64,000 bases of DNA from Senimuribacter intestinalis (GTDB taxonomy: Bacteria; Bacillota; Clostridia; Peptostreptococcales; Anaerovoracaceae), in NCBI GenBank assembly GCA_943192975.1, contig CALPCJ010000015.1, positions 1 to 64,000 of the forward strand. The letters run 5' to 3'. The position numbers were made by a program, and so were the translations under genes. Below, piece after piece: positions 17,011 through 25,932 of this stretch (positions are counted from its first letter, which is position 1; each line of letters begins with the position of its first letter). Below the pieces are notes generated by a model, which ran no database searches, had not been told where the DNA came from, and saw only the letters and a program-made list of their open reading frames with translations.

Positions 17011-17037
17011 GAGCCACCCTCCGGTGGCTCTTTTTTT
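17011..17037 (+). terminator. Terminator of CAP gene 1
   Basis: GAGCCACC, loop CTCC, GGTGGCTC, then TTTTTTT. Confidence 0.93.
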
Positions 17038-17092
17038 GTGAAAAATTTATGAAAAATAACCTGAAAACATTTGAAAATACACGTTTGAAGGC

Positions 17093-17122
17093 TTGACAAA
17101 AATGTGCGGAGGGGGGTATAAT
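17093..17122 (+). promoter_or_regulatory. Promoter and structured leader of the large surface protein gene
   Basis: TTGACA (17093-17098), 18-bp spacer ending in GGGGGG, TATAAT (17117-17122). The ~75-nt leader contains two hairpins, CGCC-ATTA-GGCG and AGCTGC-TTGCG-GCAGCT, before AGGAGG. I do not recognise it as a known riboswitch. Confidence 0.75.
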
Positions 17123-17208
17123 ACTTTTGTAAATTCTAACGAGAAAATCGCCATTAGGCGGTGATAACGAGCTGCTTGCGGCAGCTTGGAAGCGGTAGGA
17201 GGTTTTTT

Positions 17209-20200
17209 ATGAAAAGAATAAAGAAAGAGTGCATTGTTTTTTTGTGCTTGATGCTGATTCTTTGTGGAAATCTGGGCGTATTTGCGGCAGATATCATCAT
17301 GAATCCGGGCGAAAGCTGGGGGGCTTACCAACAGCGTGTCTATAATGCACGAAAAGCAGAGTTTGATGCGCTTCAAGCAGCAAATGCGGGAAACACTGTT
17401 CCTGCAGATGAGGTATGGACGCTTAATGCGATGCAGGAGGCGACGGATGGAGACGGCAACGGACTTGTGGATGTGTATACGGCGGCGCAGCTTCGCTGGG
17501 CGCTAGTAAACAAGAAGTCTCTGGAACTGAAAAACGATGTGGACTTAGGCGGACGTAACGGTGTGAACTGGAGTCCGGTTGCTGATCCAGGCAGCATCAC
17601 CATCGAAGGAAATGGACATACTATTTATAATCTGTATACTGCCGGATCTGGCAAGATGGGTATGATTTCAACTGTAGACAGAGGAAGTGCAGATTTTAAG
17701 ATGCAGAATCTTCGTTTCCGATACTGTCATGTAGAGTCTAGCGGGCAGTATTCGGGCGTAGCGGTTGGCTGGCTGCTTGCAGGCAAGATGAAGCAGGTGT
17801 CCGTTGAGGATTCTATTGTTCATGGAGCAGCGCATACGGGCGGAATTGTCAGTGGATGGAATGGCGATGGCTCTACCTCTTTAAATAGTTTCTTTGTACA
17901 CATGGATCAGTGCCATGTGCGCAATGTGACAACCTATGGGACAAGCTGTGTTGGGTCTTTTGTAGGTCCGGTTTCTGGATATAAGATTACCAATAGCTAT
18001 TCTATTGACAGCTATGATATTTCTACATCATCGCATTCGGGAGGCTTTATATCCTGTCCGGGCAACTGCTGGATAGAGAACTGCTTCACGAATGTTAAGC
18101 TATATTGCAATACTGACGGCGGCGTATTCTATGGAATCGGTCATTATGCAAACCATTTTGAGAACTGTTTCGCCTCTGGCGTTGTAGAAGGAAGCAGCAA
18201 TGTAGGTGGATTCTTTGGCAGAGATGAGCAGAATACCGATACTTGCATCAACTGTTACAGCACCTCCATGGTCGGTATGCAGAATACGGCAAGCACCATG
18301 GGAGGATTCTATGGAGGCGCTACAGGAGATACCAGAATACAGAACTGCTACAGTACCGGTGAGGTAGGGACGACAAAGACCAAGCCGGGAGCGAGCGGCT
18401 CAACATTAGGAGGTATCGGCGGAAATAATCCAGGTGCTGCAACTTTTAGTAATTGTTACTTTGATAAGCAAACATCCGGCATGGGCGAGTATGCAATCGG
18501 TACTTTAACCCATAATTCGTTTGCTGGAATCACTGGCTATCTGACTGGACAGATGATTGGCGATGCCATGAAGGAAGAATTCGGTACAGACGGAACCTGG
18601 ACTTATCAGAGCGGTGTATATCCGCAGCTTTCCGTATTTACTAATCCGAGTGAAAGCTTCGGTAATGAAACAGACAGAGCAATCGCAAAGGCATATTCCG
18701 CGGCGTCTGTATGCACAGCACTGCTACAGCCTTCTAACTTAGATAAGACACAAGAGGAACTTGAAAATTTCAGCACTACAGATTATGACACGGTACGTAA
18801 TATTTCTGTATTGTTCCCACTGACCAACAACAGGTTGGCAGGTTATGACGGCAGTGGTTTCGATATTTCGTGGGAGACACGCGATGGCTACACTTGTCAG
18901 TTACCGGGGGACATGAACGGACTGCCGGTTATTACGCTGGATCCGAAGACTTATGAGACAACAAACTTCGCGCCTGGTGTGGGCTGGACTGACGTATCGG
19001 TTAGCACGGGCATCACCAATCCGCAGAACGGCGAAGAAATCGTGGGACAGCGCTTCATGCGTCTGGTGCCGACAACCGTTATTTCACTGGCCAATGGCAG
19101 CGCTGGGGTAGACCAATACATTTATGTTAAGAAAGACAATCGTTTGCCTGATGAAGCAACCAAGTACGACCACAGAGAAAGTGTTATCTTCGCACTGGGA
19201 TCTGCGACTGATGTGGACACCGGAAGCATCAGGACTACGCCGTATCCGGCGGATGATACCACCTTTGGCTATGATGAAACAGGAACTCCTGTTGGCACAG
19301 AACTTACTGGTACGGGTACTGTGGGTGGTAAGGTTATAGTAAAGGTATCCAAACTGAATGAAGCAACCGGAAAGTATGAAGATCAGCATATTGAAAGCAA
19401 CGAAGAGTTGCAGAAACTTCTGCTGAACCAGCGTAGTGCGGAAGAAAAGGACAAGGGCGTTTATAAGCTGCAGTATGAGTGGTATAAGTCTGGAAATTTA
19501 GAAGGCGGCTGTATCGTCAACAGTAAGACGCTGACCGTGCGCGAGGTACTGACTTTAGCTTATGATAAAAACTATCCAGAACCTACTGGGGGAACGCGGG
19601 TAGAAAAAGACGATTATCCTTATGTGGTTGGACAAAGTGTAAATGATGCGGCGCAGAACTTCCCAGAATCACCGGAAATGAAAGGGTATACTTTCATGGG
19701 CTGGTCTACTGACCCGAAGGCAAATCCGGAACGTTTTGATGCTTTTACAGCAGATACAAAGCTGAAAGACGATACTGTTGCCTATGCGGTCTGGAAGATG
19801 AACACTTATGATGTTACTACTGCAAAGACTGGTCAGGGCACTATCAGCAGTTCTGAAAGCTATAAATATAAAGAGAATGCTACAGTCACCTGGGAACCTG
19901 CAGAAGGCTGGCGTGTGAGCAGTGTTATGGTGGATGGAATCATTCGTGATGATTTGCTGCCTGCAGATGGCTGCAAATTTGTCAGCATAGACGCAAATCA
20001 TAAGGTGCAGGTTCGCTTTGAAGAAGGTACTGCAGATGACGATGAGACTGCGGGAGGAAGCTTTGTCAGTGTTGCAACGTCAACAGAAGGTCTGGGAAGT
20101 ATCAGTGAAGCAAAAACCTTGAAAAAGGGTGGCGATTATACAGTTTCCTGGAAACCTGCAGATGGCTGGAAAGTAAAAGAGGTATGGATTGACGGCGAAA

Positions 20201-21426
20201 ATGCTGAGGCATTAAAAGATGTAGGCGAGATTGCTTTTCAGGATGCTGCGGTAAACCATACTGTACATGTTGTTTATGTTCGTGAAGATGGCAGCAGCCT
20301 GGATGCTGATCAGGTCTGCGTAGTTGAAACGTCTGTTGCCGAGGGTGAAGGTACGATTACGGCGACTGGACAGGTACAGAAGGGCGAAGACCATACTGTG
20401 ACTTGGGAAGCCGGTAAAGGATATAAAGTTGTAGAAGTCACTGTTGACGGTGAGGTGCGGCCAGATTTACTGAATGCAGGAAATGTGACCTTTGAAGCTG
20501 TGGACAAAGACCATACAGTGCAGGTAAAACTGAAGAAAAAACCTTCTCTTATTATCATTGATCCGGACGATAATCCAGGCGGAGAGGAACCGGACGATAA
20601 GCCAGACGATAATCCGGATATTAACAAGGATACCGACGGAGACGGCAAACCAGACATTAACATCGATACTGATGGAGATGGTAAACCGGATGTAGACATT
20701 GATACCAACGGAGATGACAAGCCAGACATCAACATTGATACCGATGGAGACGGCAAGCCGGATATTAACAAGGATACTGACGGAGATGGCAAACCAGATG
20801 TAGATATTGATACCAATGGAGACGGCAAACCGGATATCAACAAAGATACCGACGGAGACGGCAAGCCAGACCTCGACATCGATACCAACGGAGACGGCAA
20901 GCCGGATATCAACGTTGATACCAATGGAGACGGCAAACCGGATGTGAACAAAGATACCGACGGAGACGGCAAACCAGATATTGATATCGATACTGATGGA
21001 GATGGCAAACCGGATATCAACATTGATACTAACAAAGACGGCAAGCCAGATCTTAATATCGACACCGATGGAGACGGCAAACCAGATATTAATATTGACA
21101 CCGATGGAGATGGTATCCCTGACCTTAATGTCGACATCGATGGAGACGGCAAACCGGATACTAACATCGATACTGATGGAGACGGCAAGCCGGATGAAAA
21201 CGTTAAAACGCCAAGTGAAATTGACAAACTGATTAAAGACAACAACAAGGAAGACCAAAACGCCGGAAATAAGACCAATGACGATGAGGAGGATGAACTT
21301 CCTTGGTGGATTCCAAGAACCGGTGATACGAGCAATATGCTTACTTGGTTGGCAATCCTTGCAACTGCATTACTGGCACTTACCGGTATGATAGCATGTG
21401 TGGAAAAAAAGCGTGAATCTAAATAA
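17209..21426 (+). CDS. Large wall-anchored surface protein with GLUG-like, InlB-like and Asp-rich repeats
   Basis: A 1405-aa exported protein starting at ATG 17209 after TAGGAGG. The signal peptide ends near GVFAAD. Residues ~80-470 hold beta-helix/GLUG-like repeats (GGFFGRDEQNTDTCINCYST and similar). An InlB B-repeat follows (KGYTFMGWSTDPKANPERF, ~residues 825-865), then three divergent repeat units with the pattern VTWEPAEGWRVSSVMVDG (~870-1115). Residues ~1142-1333 are sixteen 12-residue units of T(D/N)GDGKPDINID type, likely calcium-binding. The C-terminus is WIPRTGDTSN, a hydrophobic stretch and KKRESK, a sortase-type sorting signal (IPRTG instead of LPXTG). It is probably an adhesin or long surface stalk, flanked by two c-di-GMP-controlled CAP genes. 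Confidence 0.88.
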   Translation: MKRIKKECIVFLCLMLILCGNLGVFAADIIMNPGESWGAYQQRVYNARKAEFDALQAANAGNTVPADEVWTLNAMQEATDGDGNGLVDVYTAAQLRWALVNKKSLELKNDVDLGGRNGVNWSPVADPGSITIEGNGHTIYNLYTAGSGKMGMISTVDRGSADFKMQNLRFRYCHVESSGQYSGVAVGWLLAGKMKQVSVEDSIVHGAAHTGGIVSGWNGDGSTSLNSFFVHMDQCHVRNVTTYGTSCVGSFVGPVSGYKITNSYSIDSYDISTSSHSGGFISCPGNCWIENCFTNVKLYCNTDGGVFYGIGHYANHFENCFASGVVEGSSNVGGFFGRDEQNTDTCINCYSTSMVGMQNTASTMGGFYGGATGDTRIQNCYSTGEVGTTKTKPGASGSTLGGIGGNNPGAATFSNCYFDKQTSGMGEYAIGTLTHNSFAGITGYLTGQMIGDAMKEEFGTDGTWTYQSGVYPQLSVFTNPSESFGNETDRAIAKAYSAASVCTALLQPSNLDKTQEELENFSTTDYDTVRNISVLFPLTNNRLAGYDGSGFDISWETRDGYTCQLPGDMNGLPVITLDPKTYETTNFAPGVGWTDVSVSTGITNPQNGEEIVGQRFMRLVPTTVISLANGSAGVDQYIYVKKDNRLPDEATKYDHRESVIFALGSATDVDTGSIRTTPYPADDTTFGYDETGTPVGTELTGTGTVGGKVIVKVSKLNEATGKYEDQHIESNEELQKLLLNQRSAEEKDKGVYKLQYEWYKSGNLEGGCIVNSKTLTVREVLTLAYDKNYPEPTGGTRVEKDDYPYVVGQSVNDAAQNFPESPEMKGYTFMGWSTDPKANPERFDAFTADTKLKDDTVAYAVWKMNTYDVTTAKTGQGTISSSESYKYKENATVTWEPAEGWRVSSVMVDGIIRDDLLPADGCKFVSIDANHKVQVRFEEGTADDDETAGGSFVSVATSTEGLGSISEAKTLKKGGDYTVSWKPADGWKVKEVWIDGENAEALKDVGEIAFQDAAVNHTVHVVYVREDGSSLDADQVCVVETSVAEGEGTITATGQVQKGEDHTVTWEAGKGYKVVEVTVDGEVRPDLLNAGNVTFEAVDKDHTVQVKLKKKPSLIIIDPDDNPGGEEPDDKPDDNPDINKDTDGDGKPDINIDTDGDGKPDVDIDTNGDDKPDINIDTDGDGKPDINKDTDGDGKPDVDIDTNGDGKPDINKDTDGDGKPDLDIDTNGDGKPDINVDTNGDGKPDVNKDTDGDGKPDIDIDTDGDGKPDINIDTNKDGKPDLNIDTDGDGKPDINIDTDGDGIPDLNVDIDGDGKPDTNIDTDGDGKPDENVKTPSEIDKLIKDNNKEDQNAGNKTNDDEEDELPWWIPRTGDTSNMLTWLAILATALLALTGMIACVEKKRESK
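20632..21207 (+). repeat. Sixteen 36-bp repeats encoding Asp-rich 12-mers
   Basis: Each unit reads GATACCGACGGAGACGGCAA-like DNA with third-base variation. The protein consensus is TDGDGKPDINID, and variation is concentrated at the last four residues (INID, VDID, INKD, LDID). The pattern is similar to thrombospondin type 3/dockerin-like DxDxDG calcium loops. Confidence 0.93.
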
Positions 21427-21468
21427 GATGGATTCCTGCAGGTAGGCAATCCTTTGAATGTTGTTTGT

Positions 21469-21509
21469 GAAGAGGCTGACTCATTTGTTTGAGACAGCCT
21501 CTTCTTTTA
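21469..21509 (+). terminator. Terminator of the large surface protein gene
   Basis: GAAGAGGCTG (21469-21478) pairs with CAGCCTCTTC (21495-21504), with an inner CTCA/TGAG extension, then TTTT. Confidence 0.88.
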
Positions 21510-21707
21510 TTGTGTTTATACAGAAAGATCCACATAACCATGTTTTATGTTTTGTATTATATTTCTGAAAAATACGATGATAGCACCAGAAAACGGGTTA
21601 GAATATGTATGGAGTTAAAACTGAAAGGATATTGAAAAACGCAAATATGTCCTGATAATAAAAGTGAAGATTTAGTGAAAATATAACCGAAAAATGCATG
21701 TAATCTA

Positions 21708-21736
21708 TTGACAAAGCGTATTAAATATGTTATTGT
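21708..21736 (+). promoter_or_regulatory. Promoter of the second c-di-GMP riboswitch
   Basis: TTGACA (21708-21713), 17-bp spacer, TATTGT (21731-21736), the same geometry as copy 1. Confidence 0.7.
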
Positions 21737-21744
21737 AAAAAAGT

Positions 21745-21826
21745 AATTTTAAAGGCAAAATCGTTGTGAAGCGATGACGCAAAGCTATAGGGTCTTGCAA
21801 GAAACAAGATAGCCAGTTGTACTTTA
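21745..21826 (+). promoter_or_regulatory. c-di-GMP-I (GEMM) riboswitch aptamer, copy 2
   Basis: AATTTTAAAGGCAAAATCG and GAAGCGATGACGCAAAGCTA are identical to copy 1; the P2 arm differs (GGGTCTTG.. CAAGATAGCC versus GGGCCTTG.. CAAGGCAGCC) with changes on both sides that keep pairing. That covariation supports the structure. Confidence 0.9.
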
Positions 21827-21856
21827 CAGTTAACAGAATTGTTTAATTGGAGAATG

Positions 21857-21889
21857 ATAGCTTGGCACGTTGTACGGCTATTTTTTTTG
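21857..21889 (+). terminator. Riboswitch expression-platform terminator, copy 2
   Basis: ATAGC (21857-21861) and GCTAT (21877-21881), followed by an uninterrupted T8 run, at the position equivalent to copy 1. Confidence 0.75.
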
Positions 21890-21949
21890 TCGAAAAACTG
21901 TAGTGCAATACAAAAAGAATTGATATTAAAAGTTTTAGAGAGGAAGAAA

Positions 21950-23017
21950 ATGATGAAAAGATTCGGAACTTTTGTTTTAACTCTTTGTGTAGTGCTCACT
22001 GTCATTATGACAGCAGGTCAGGTGACCTATGCAGCAGAATCCGAACAAGGGGCGACAATGTATCCGCAGGCAGAAATCAAGGCGCCGACTTCTGTGAGAG
22101 CAATCACTTCAGGAACGCATACCATCAAAGTTTCCTGGAAAAAAGTAAGTGGTGCGGAAGAATATCAGATTTATCAACGTAATACCAAATCGAATACTTG
22201 GAGGAGGGTTCGTACTACTGAAAAAACAGCAGTGACTTTTACAGGATTATCCCAAAATACAACTTATAGGTACAAGATTCGTGCAGTTGATTCTGGAAAG
22301 GTTTCAGCATTTAGCAGCAATGTTTCTGCTAAAACCGGCGTAGTCACAAGGATTTCTCTCAGCAGAAAGACGAAGAGCCTTTATGGAAACGGCTCCTTTG
22401 TACTGAAGGCTACGGTGAGTGCGAAGGCGCCGGCTAAAACTGTCCGCTGGTCAAGCTCCGATTGTACGGTTGCAACAGTCAGTACCTCGGGCAAGGTCAC
22501 TGCTAAGAGAAAAGGGATTGTAAGGATTACGGCAAAAGCGCATAATGGCGTTACCACATCCTGCTTGGTAACGGTAGGAACTGAGTTTGACAGAGCCTAC
22601 CAGAAGGAAATGCTCAGACTGGTCAATGACCTGAGAAAAAAGAATGGGCTGAATTCTTTGAAGTACGCATATCACCTTCAGGCGGCAACAGACATACGTG
22701 CATATGAAGCCTGGGCATATAAGCAGATGGGACACATGCGCTATAATAAATATGGAAAAGAAGCTGCTTTCAATTCCGTCTACACAGATTTAGAGCTGAA
22801 TCTTGACTATAACGGCACCGGCGAAAATTTGGCATGGCGCTCCAACTCCTTTAATGATCCGGTTGCAGCAGCACGTGCATATTTCGAGCAGTGGAAGAAT
22901 TCTCCGGGGCATAGAGCAAATATCCTTCGCAAAGGCATCAAGTCTATGGCAGTGTCTTATCTTTATCAGAGCGGGAAAAAGTTTTCGGGCGCATCGGCGC
23001 AGCTGTTTCTGATGTAA
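21950..23017 (+). CDS. Secreted FN3-Big_2-CAP (SCP/PR1) domain protein 2
   Basis: A 355-aa paralogue of the protein at 15950 with the same order: signal peptide (ends near VTYAAE), FN3 (IKVSWKKVSGAEEYQIYQ), Big_2 (VRWSSSDCTVATVSTSGKVT) and CAP (MLRLVNDLRKKNGL, GENLAWRSNS, AARAYFEQWKNSPGHRANIL). The HRANIL motif keeps the CAP-typical histidine, which copy 1 shows as YHLANM. The start is ATG at 21950, or the adjacent ATG at 21953, after AGGAAG. It lies behind the second c-di-GMP riboswitch. No downstream terminator was identified with confidence. Confidence 0.93.
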   Translation: MMKRFGTFVLTLCVVLTVIMTAGQVTYAAESEQGATMYPQAEIKAPTSVRAITSGTHTIKVSWKKVSGAEEYQIYQRNTKSNTWRRVRTTEKTAVTFTGLSQNTTYRYKIRAVDSGKVSAFSSNVSAKTGVVTRISLSRKTKSLYGNGSFVLKATVSAKAPAKTVRWSSSDCTVATVSTSGKVTAKRKGIVRITAKAHNGVTTSCLVTVGTEFDRAYQKEMLRLVNDLRKKNGLNSLKYAYHLQAATDIRAYEAWAYKQMGHMRYNKYGKEAAFNSVYTDLELNLDYNGTGENLAWRSNSFNDPVAAARAYFEQWKNSPGHRANILRKGIKSMAVSYLYQSGKKFSGASAQLFLM

Positions 23018-23116
23018 TAAAATTAGACTTTGTTTGAGAGCCGCCTTATATATGGCTGAAAGGAAGAAGACCGCGCGGTTATAAAAAAACTGCTGGACTT
23101 TTTCCTGTAAAAGTCG

Positions 23117-23250
23117 TATAATATTTCAGTAATATTATTTTATAAATTGCGCAAAGACATAACAGAAATAAGGAGAAGATGGCGAACTTTAGAGAGTTTC
23201 GGGATCTTGTGTATCCTTCTCACTAAAAAGCCAGATGCCTTATTTTTTTT
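23117..23250 (+). promoter_or_regulatory. pyrG promoter and leader with terminator-like hairpin
   Basis: A -10 box TATAAT is at 23117-23122, with a weak -35 (TGGACT). The leader has AAATAAGG (23166-23173) able to pair with CCTTATTT (23238-23245), enclosing GAGAAG/CTTCTC, followed by a T run. This looks like an intrinsic terminator 38 bp before the pyrG start. The GGGC start used for CTP-sensitive reiterative transcription in Bacillus pyrG is not seen. Confidence 0.5.
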
Positions 23251-23287
23251 AGTTTTTGCGTTTTGTTTTTTTGGAAGGAGTGTAGCT

Positions 23288-24883
23288 ATGAAAAAATATA
23301 TCTTTGTGACAGGCGGAGTTGTATCCGGACTTGGAAAGGGAATTACGGCGGCGTCCTTAGGTCGGCTTTTGAAAGCAAGAGGTCTGAAGGTGGCGGCACA
23401 GAAACTGGATCCTTATATCAATATCGACCCGGGCACCATGAGCCCTTATCAGCATGGAGAGGTTTTTGTCACTGAAGATGGTGCTGAGACGGATCTGGAC
23501 CTGGGACATTATGAGCGGTTTATCGATGAAAACCTGAATAGGTTCAGCAACCTGACTACAGGAAAAGTCTACTGGAATGTGCTGAACAAGGAGAGAAATG
23601 GCGATTATCTGGGCAGCACTGTACAGGTTATTCCTCATGTGACTAACGAGATTAAATCGTTTATTTACAATGTTGGAGAAACGTCTTTAGCCGATGTAAT
23701 TATTACTGAAATTGGCGGAACTGTAGGGGATATTGAGAGCCAGCCGTTTCTGGAAGCGATTCGTCAGGTTTCTCTGGAAGTGGGCAAGGAGAATTGCATC
23801 TTTATTCATGTGACCTTGGTGCCGTATATCAAAAGCTCCGGTGAACACAAGTCCAAGCCGACTCAGCATTCGGTTAAGGAATTGCGTGCGCTGGGGATTT
23901 CGCCGGATATCATCGTAATGCGGGTGGACGAGCCGGTAGACCAGGACATCATCGATAAAATCGCACTGTTCTGTAATGTGAAAAAGGACTGCGTCATTGA
24001 AAATATGACTCTGCCGACTTTGTATGAGGCTCCTGTGATGCTGGAAAAGGCAGGACTCAGCTGGATCGTCTGCAGGGAGCTTGGAATTAACGCTGGTCCA
24101 TGTGAGATGGAAGACTGGAACAAAATGCTGACACGGATTGAGAACAGAAGCAAGTCTGTGACTATCGGTCTGGTAGGTAAATATGTAAAATTGCACGATG
24201 CATATCTTTCTGTTGCTGAAGCCTTGCGCCATGGAGGTTATGAGAATGATGCCTGCGTCAATATCAAGTGGATTGATGCGGAGGATGTAACTTGTGAAAG
24301 CGCAGAATTGGTATTAGGCGATGTTGATGGGATTTTAGTGCCGGGCGGTTTTGGTGATCGTGGTATTGAAGGTAAAATCCAGGCAGCAAAATATGCAAGA
24401 GAAAAGAATGTGCCATACCTTGGCATTTGTCTTGGCATGCAGACGGCAGTAATTGAATTTGCTAGAGATGTTCTCGGCTACTCTGATGCGGATTCAGGAG
24501 AATTTGCAGAAAACGGTGCCCACAATGTTATCGACTTGATGGCGGATCAGCAGGGTAATATTCCTAAAGGCGGTACTATGCGTCTTGGCGCTTATCCTTG
24601 CAAAATCCGGGAGGGCACTGTGCTGGAAAAAGCCTACGGCACATCTGAAATCAGCGAACGTCATCGCCACAGATATGAGTTCAATAATTCTTATAGAGAG
24701 GAAATGGAGACAGCGGGAATGACGATAGCTGGCACTTCCCCTGATGGCAGACTGGTAGAGGCAGTGGAACTGAGAGACAGAAAGTTCTATGTCGCCGTCC
24801 AGTATCATCCGGAATTTAAGTCAAGACCCAATAATGCACATCCGCTGTTCAGAGAATTTATCGCAGCAGCGGTGAAATTTTAA
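23288..24883 (+). CDS. pyrG: CTP synthase
   Basis: Converts UTP to CTP with ATP and glutamine. At 531 aa it has the normal length. The synthetase domain opens with KYIFVTGGVVSGLGKGITAA and contains SPYQHGEVFVTEDGAETDLD and GGTVGDIES. The glutamine amidotransferase domain has the nucleophile in LGICLGMQ and the His-Glu pair in QYHPEF. The start is ATG at 23288 with GGAAGGAG upstream; the in-frame extension to 23147 runs through the leader hairpin. It is a single gene, not linked to other pyr genes here. Confidence 0.97.
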   Translation: MKKYIFVTGGVVSGLGKGITAASLGRLLKARGLKVAAQKLDPYINIDPGTMSPYQHGEVFVTEDGAETDLDLGHYERFIDENLNRFSNLTTGKVYWNVLNKERNGDYLGSTVQVIPHVTNEIKSFIYNVGETSLADVIITEIGGTVGDIESQPFLEAIRQVSLEVGKENCIFIHVTLVPYIKSSGEHKSKPTQHSVKELRALGISPDIIVMRVDEPVDQDIIDKIALFCNVKKDCVIENMTLPTLYEAPVMLEKAGLSWIVCRELGINAGPCEMEDWNKMLTRIENRSKSVTIGLVGKYVKLHDAYLSVAEALRHGGYENDACVNIKWIDAEDVTCESAELVLGDVDGILVPGGFGDRGIEGKIQAAKYAREKNVPYLGICLGMQTAVIEFARDVLGYSDADSGEFAENGAHNVIDLMADQQGNIPKGGTMRLGAYPCKIREGTVLEKAYGTSEISERHRHRYEFNNSYREEMETAGMTIAGTSPDGRLVEAVELRDRKFYVAVQYHPEFKSRPNNAHPLFREFIAAAVKF

Positions 24884-24934
24884 TTATGGGACGTGTTCTA
24901 GGTGAGCAAGAGGAACGTTTTATGTGCAATGCAC

Positions 24935-24963
24935 TTGAAATATAATAGAAATAAGCATATAAT
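24935..24963 (+). promoter_or_regulatory. Promoter of the toxin-antitoxin operon
   Basis: TTGAAA (24935-24940), 17-bp spacer, TATAAT (24958-24963), 26 bp before the antitoxin ATG. Confidence 0.75.
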
Positions 24964-24989
24964 AAGAATATATCAAGGGAGGTGTTTTT

Positions 24990-25256
24990 ATGGCGAAGAA
25001 ATGTAATTTAACATTACGCATTGAGCCAGAGCTAAAGGCGCAGGCAGATGAGTTATTTAAAACCTTGGGATTAGATTTAAGTACAGCTACAGGACTTTTT
25101 TTCCGGCAGGCACTAATGCACCATGGGTTACCTTTTCCGGTAAAAGTTGTAGAACCAAATGATACTACCTATGCGGCAATGGAAGCAGCCGAAAATGGAG
25201 AAGTTTATGGTCCTTATGATAATATGGAAGATTTGATGGAGGCTTTGAATGCTTAA
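24990..25256 (+). CDS. RelB/DinJ-family antitoxin
   Basis: An 88-aa protein with the ribbon-helix-helix N-terminus of RelB/DinJ (NLTLRIEPELKAQADELFKTLGLDLSTATGLFFRQAL) and an acidic C-terminal tail that would wrap the toxin. GGGAGG precedes the ATG. The stop overlaps the toxin start by 8 bp, the usual translational coupling. It probably represses its own promoter. Confidence 0.93.
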   Translation: MAKKCNLTLRIEPELKAQADELFKTLGLDLSTATGLFFRQALMHHGLPFPVKVVEPNDTTYAAMEAAENGEVYGPYDNMEDLMEALNA

Positions 25257-25527
25257 TGTCAAATTTACTGCACAATTTAAAAAGGACTATAAGTTGGCAG
25301 CTAAGAGAGGTTGTGACCTTAAAGAAATGATTCAAGTAATAGATCTCTTACGAAATGAACAACCTTTACCGGAGTCCTATCACGATCATGCGTTAGTTAA
25401 CTCAAGGCACTATAAAGGAATGCGAGAGTGTCATATTCAACCGGACTGGTTATTAGTCTATAAAATTGTGCAGGATACATTAGAACTAAGACTAATCCGA
25501 ACAGGCTCACATAGTGATTTGTTTTAA
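25249..25527 (+). CDS. YafQ/RelE-type mRNA interferase toxin
   Basis: A 92-aa basic protein of the RelE/ParE fold. YafQ-like features are FTAQFKKDYKLAAKRG at the N-terminus, LPESYHDHALVNSRHYKGMRECHIQPDW in the middle and LVYKI...LRLIRTGSHSDLF at the C-terminus, with conserved active-site histidines (YHDH, GSHSDLF). Family members cut mRNA on the ribosome. It is the second gene of the RelB-type operon. Confidence 0.93.
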   Translation: MLNVKFTAQFKKDYKLAAKRGCDLKEMIQVIDLLRNEQPLPESYHDHALVNSRHYKGMRECHIQPDWLLVYKIVQDTLELRLIRTGSHSDLF

Positions 25528-25544
25528 AGATTAAATAATAAAAA

Positions 25545-25628
25545 AGCAGGAAATCCCTGCTCTGACTGTAGACAAAAGGAGCTATCGCACAGTCGACTTT
25601 TTAAGTCAACTGTGCGACAGCTCCTTTT
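25545..25628 (-). terminator. Double terminator downstream of spoIIID (and of the toxin gene)
   Basis: An outer long inverted repeat pairs AAAAGGAGCT and CGCACAGT with ACTGTGCG and AGCTCCTTTT (25574-25628). Next to it, AGCAGG (25545-25550) and CCTGCT (25556-25561) are followed on the minus strand by TTTTTT. The first hairpin can also stop plus-strand transcription. Confidence 0.8.
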
Positions 25629-25677
25629 TACCACCCTTTTGAAGGGTGAGCATGATTTAAAAGATTATCCAATTATG

Positions 25678-25932
25678 TTATTCATCCTGATGACTGTACT
25701 TTTCTCTGGTGGCAAGACCGCCTCGTATATGTCTTTCGGCTTTATTGACGTCCAGTACGGTTTTTACCTGTGCGGCAAGAGAAGGACTGATTTCCTGCAG
25801 CCTTTCTGTAACGTCTTTGTGTACAGTACTTTTGCTGACTTTGAATTCTTTTGCAGCGGCTCTGACTGTCGAATTGGTCGAAATAATGTAGTTGGCCAGC
25901 GAAAGTACTCTCTCCTCTATGTAATCCTTCAT
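25678..25932 (-). CDS. spoIIID: Sporulation transcriptional regulator SpoIIID
   Basis: An 84-aa mother-cell regulator of sporulation. The sequence opens MKDYIEERVLSLANYII and contains the helix-turn-helix TVRAAAKEFKVSKSTVHKDV and the ERHIRGGLATREKY tail, all characteristic of SpoIIID. The start is ATG at 25932 with AAGGAG 11 nt upstream; a GTG at 25941 lies too close to that site. In Bacillus, spoIIID sits beside mbl; here an MreB/Mbl gene lies about 5 kb away. Its presence is the clearest sign that the organism forms endospores. Confidence 0.95.
   Translation of the reverse strand: MKDYIEERVLSLANYIISTNSTVRAAAKEFKVSKSTVHKDVTERLQEISPSLAAQVKTVLDVNKAERHIRGGLATREKYSHQDE

Noticed and set aside
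17123..17208. A third riboswitch in front of the large surface protein gene
   Set aside because: Two hairpins are present but none of the conserved c-di-GMP-I or other riboswitch core sequences could be recognised.
20310..21449. 379-codon minus-strand ORF across the Asp-rich repeats
   Set aside because: It is the antisense of a 36-bp tandem repeat without stops; low complexity, no ribosome site.
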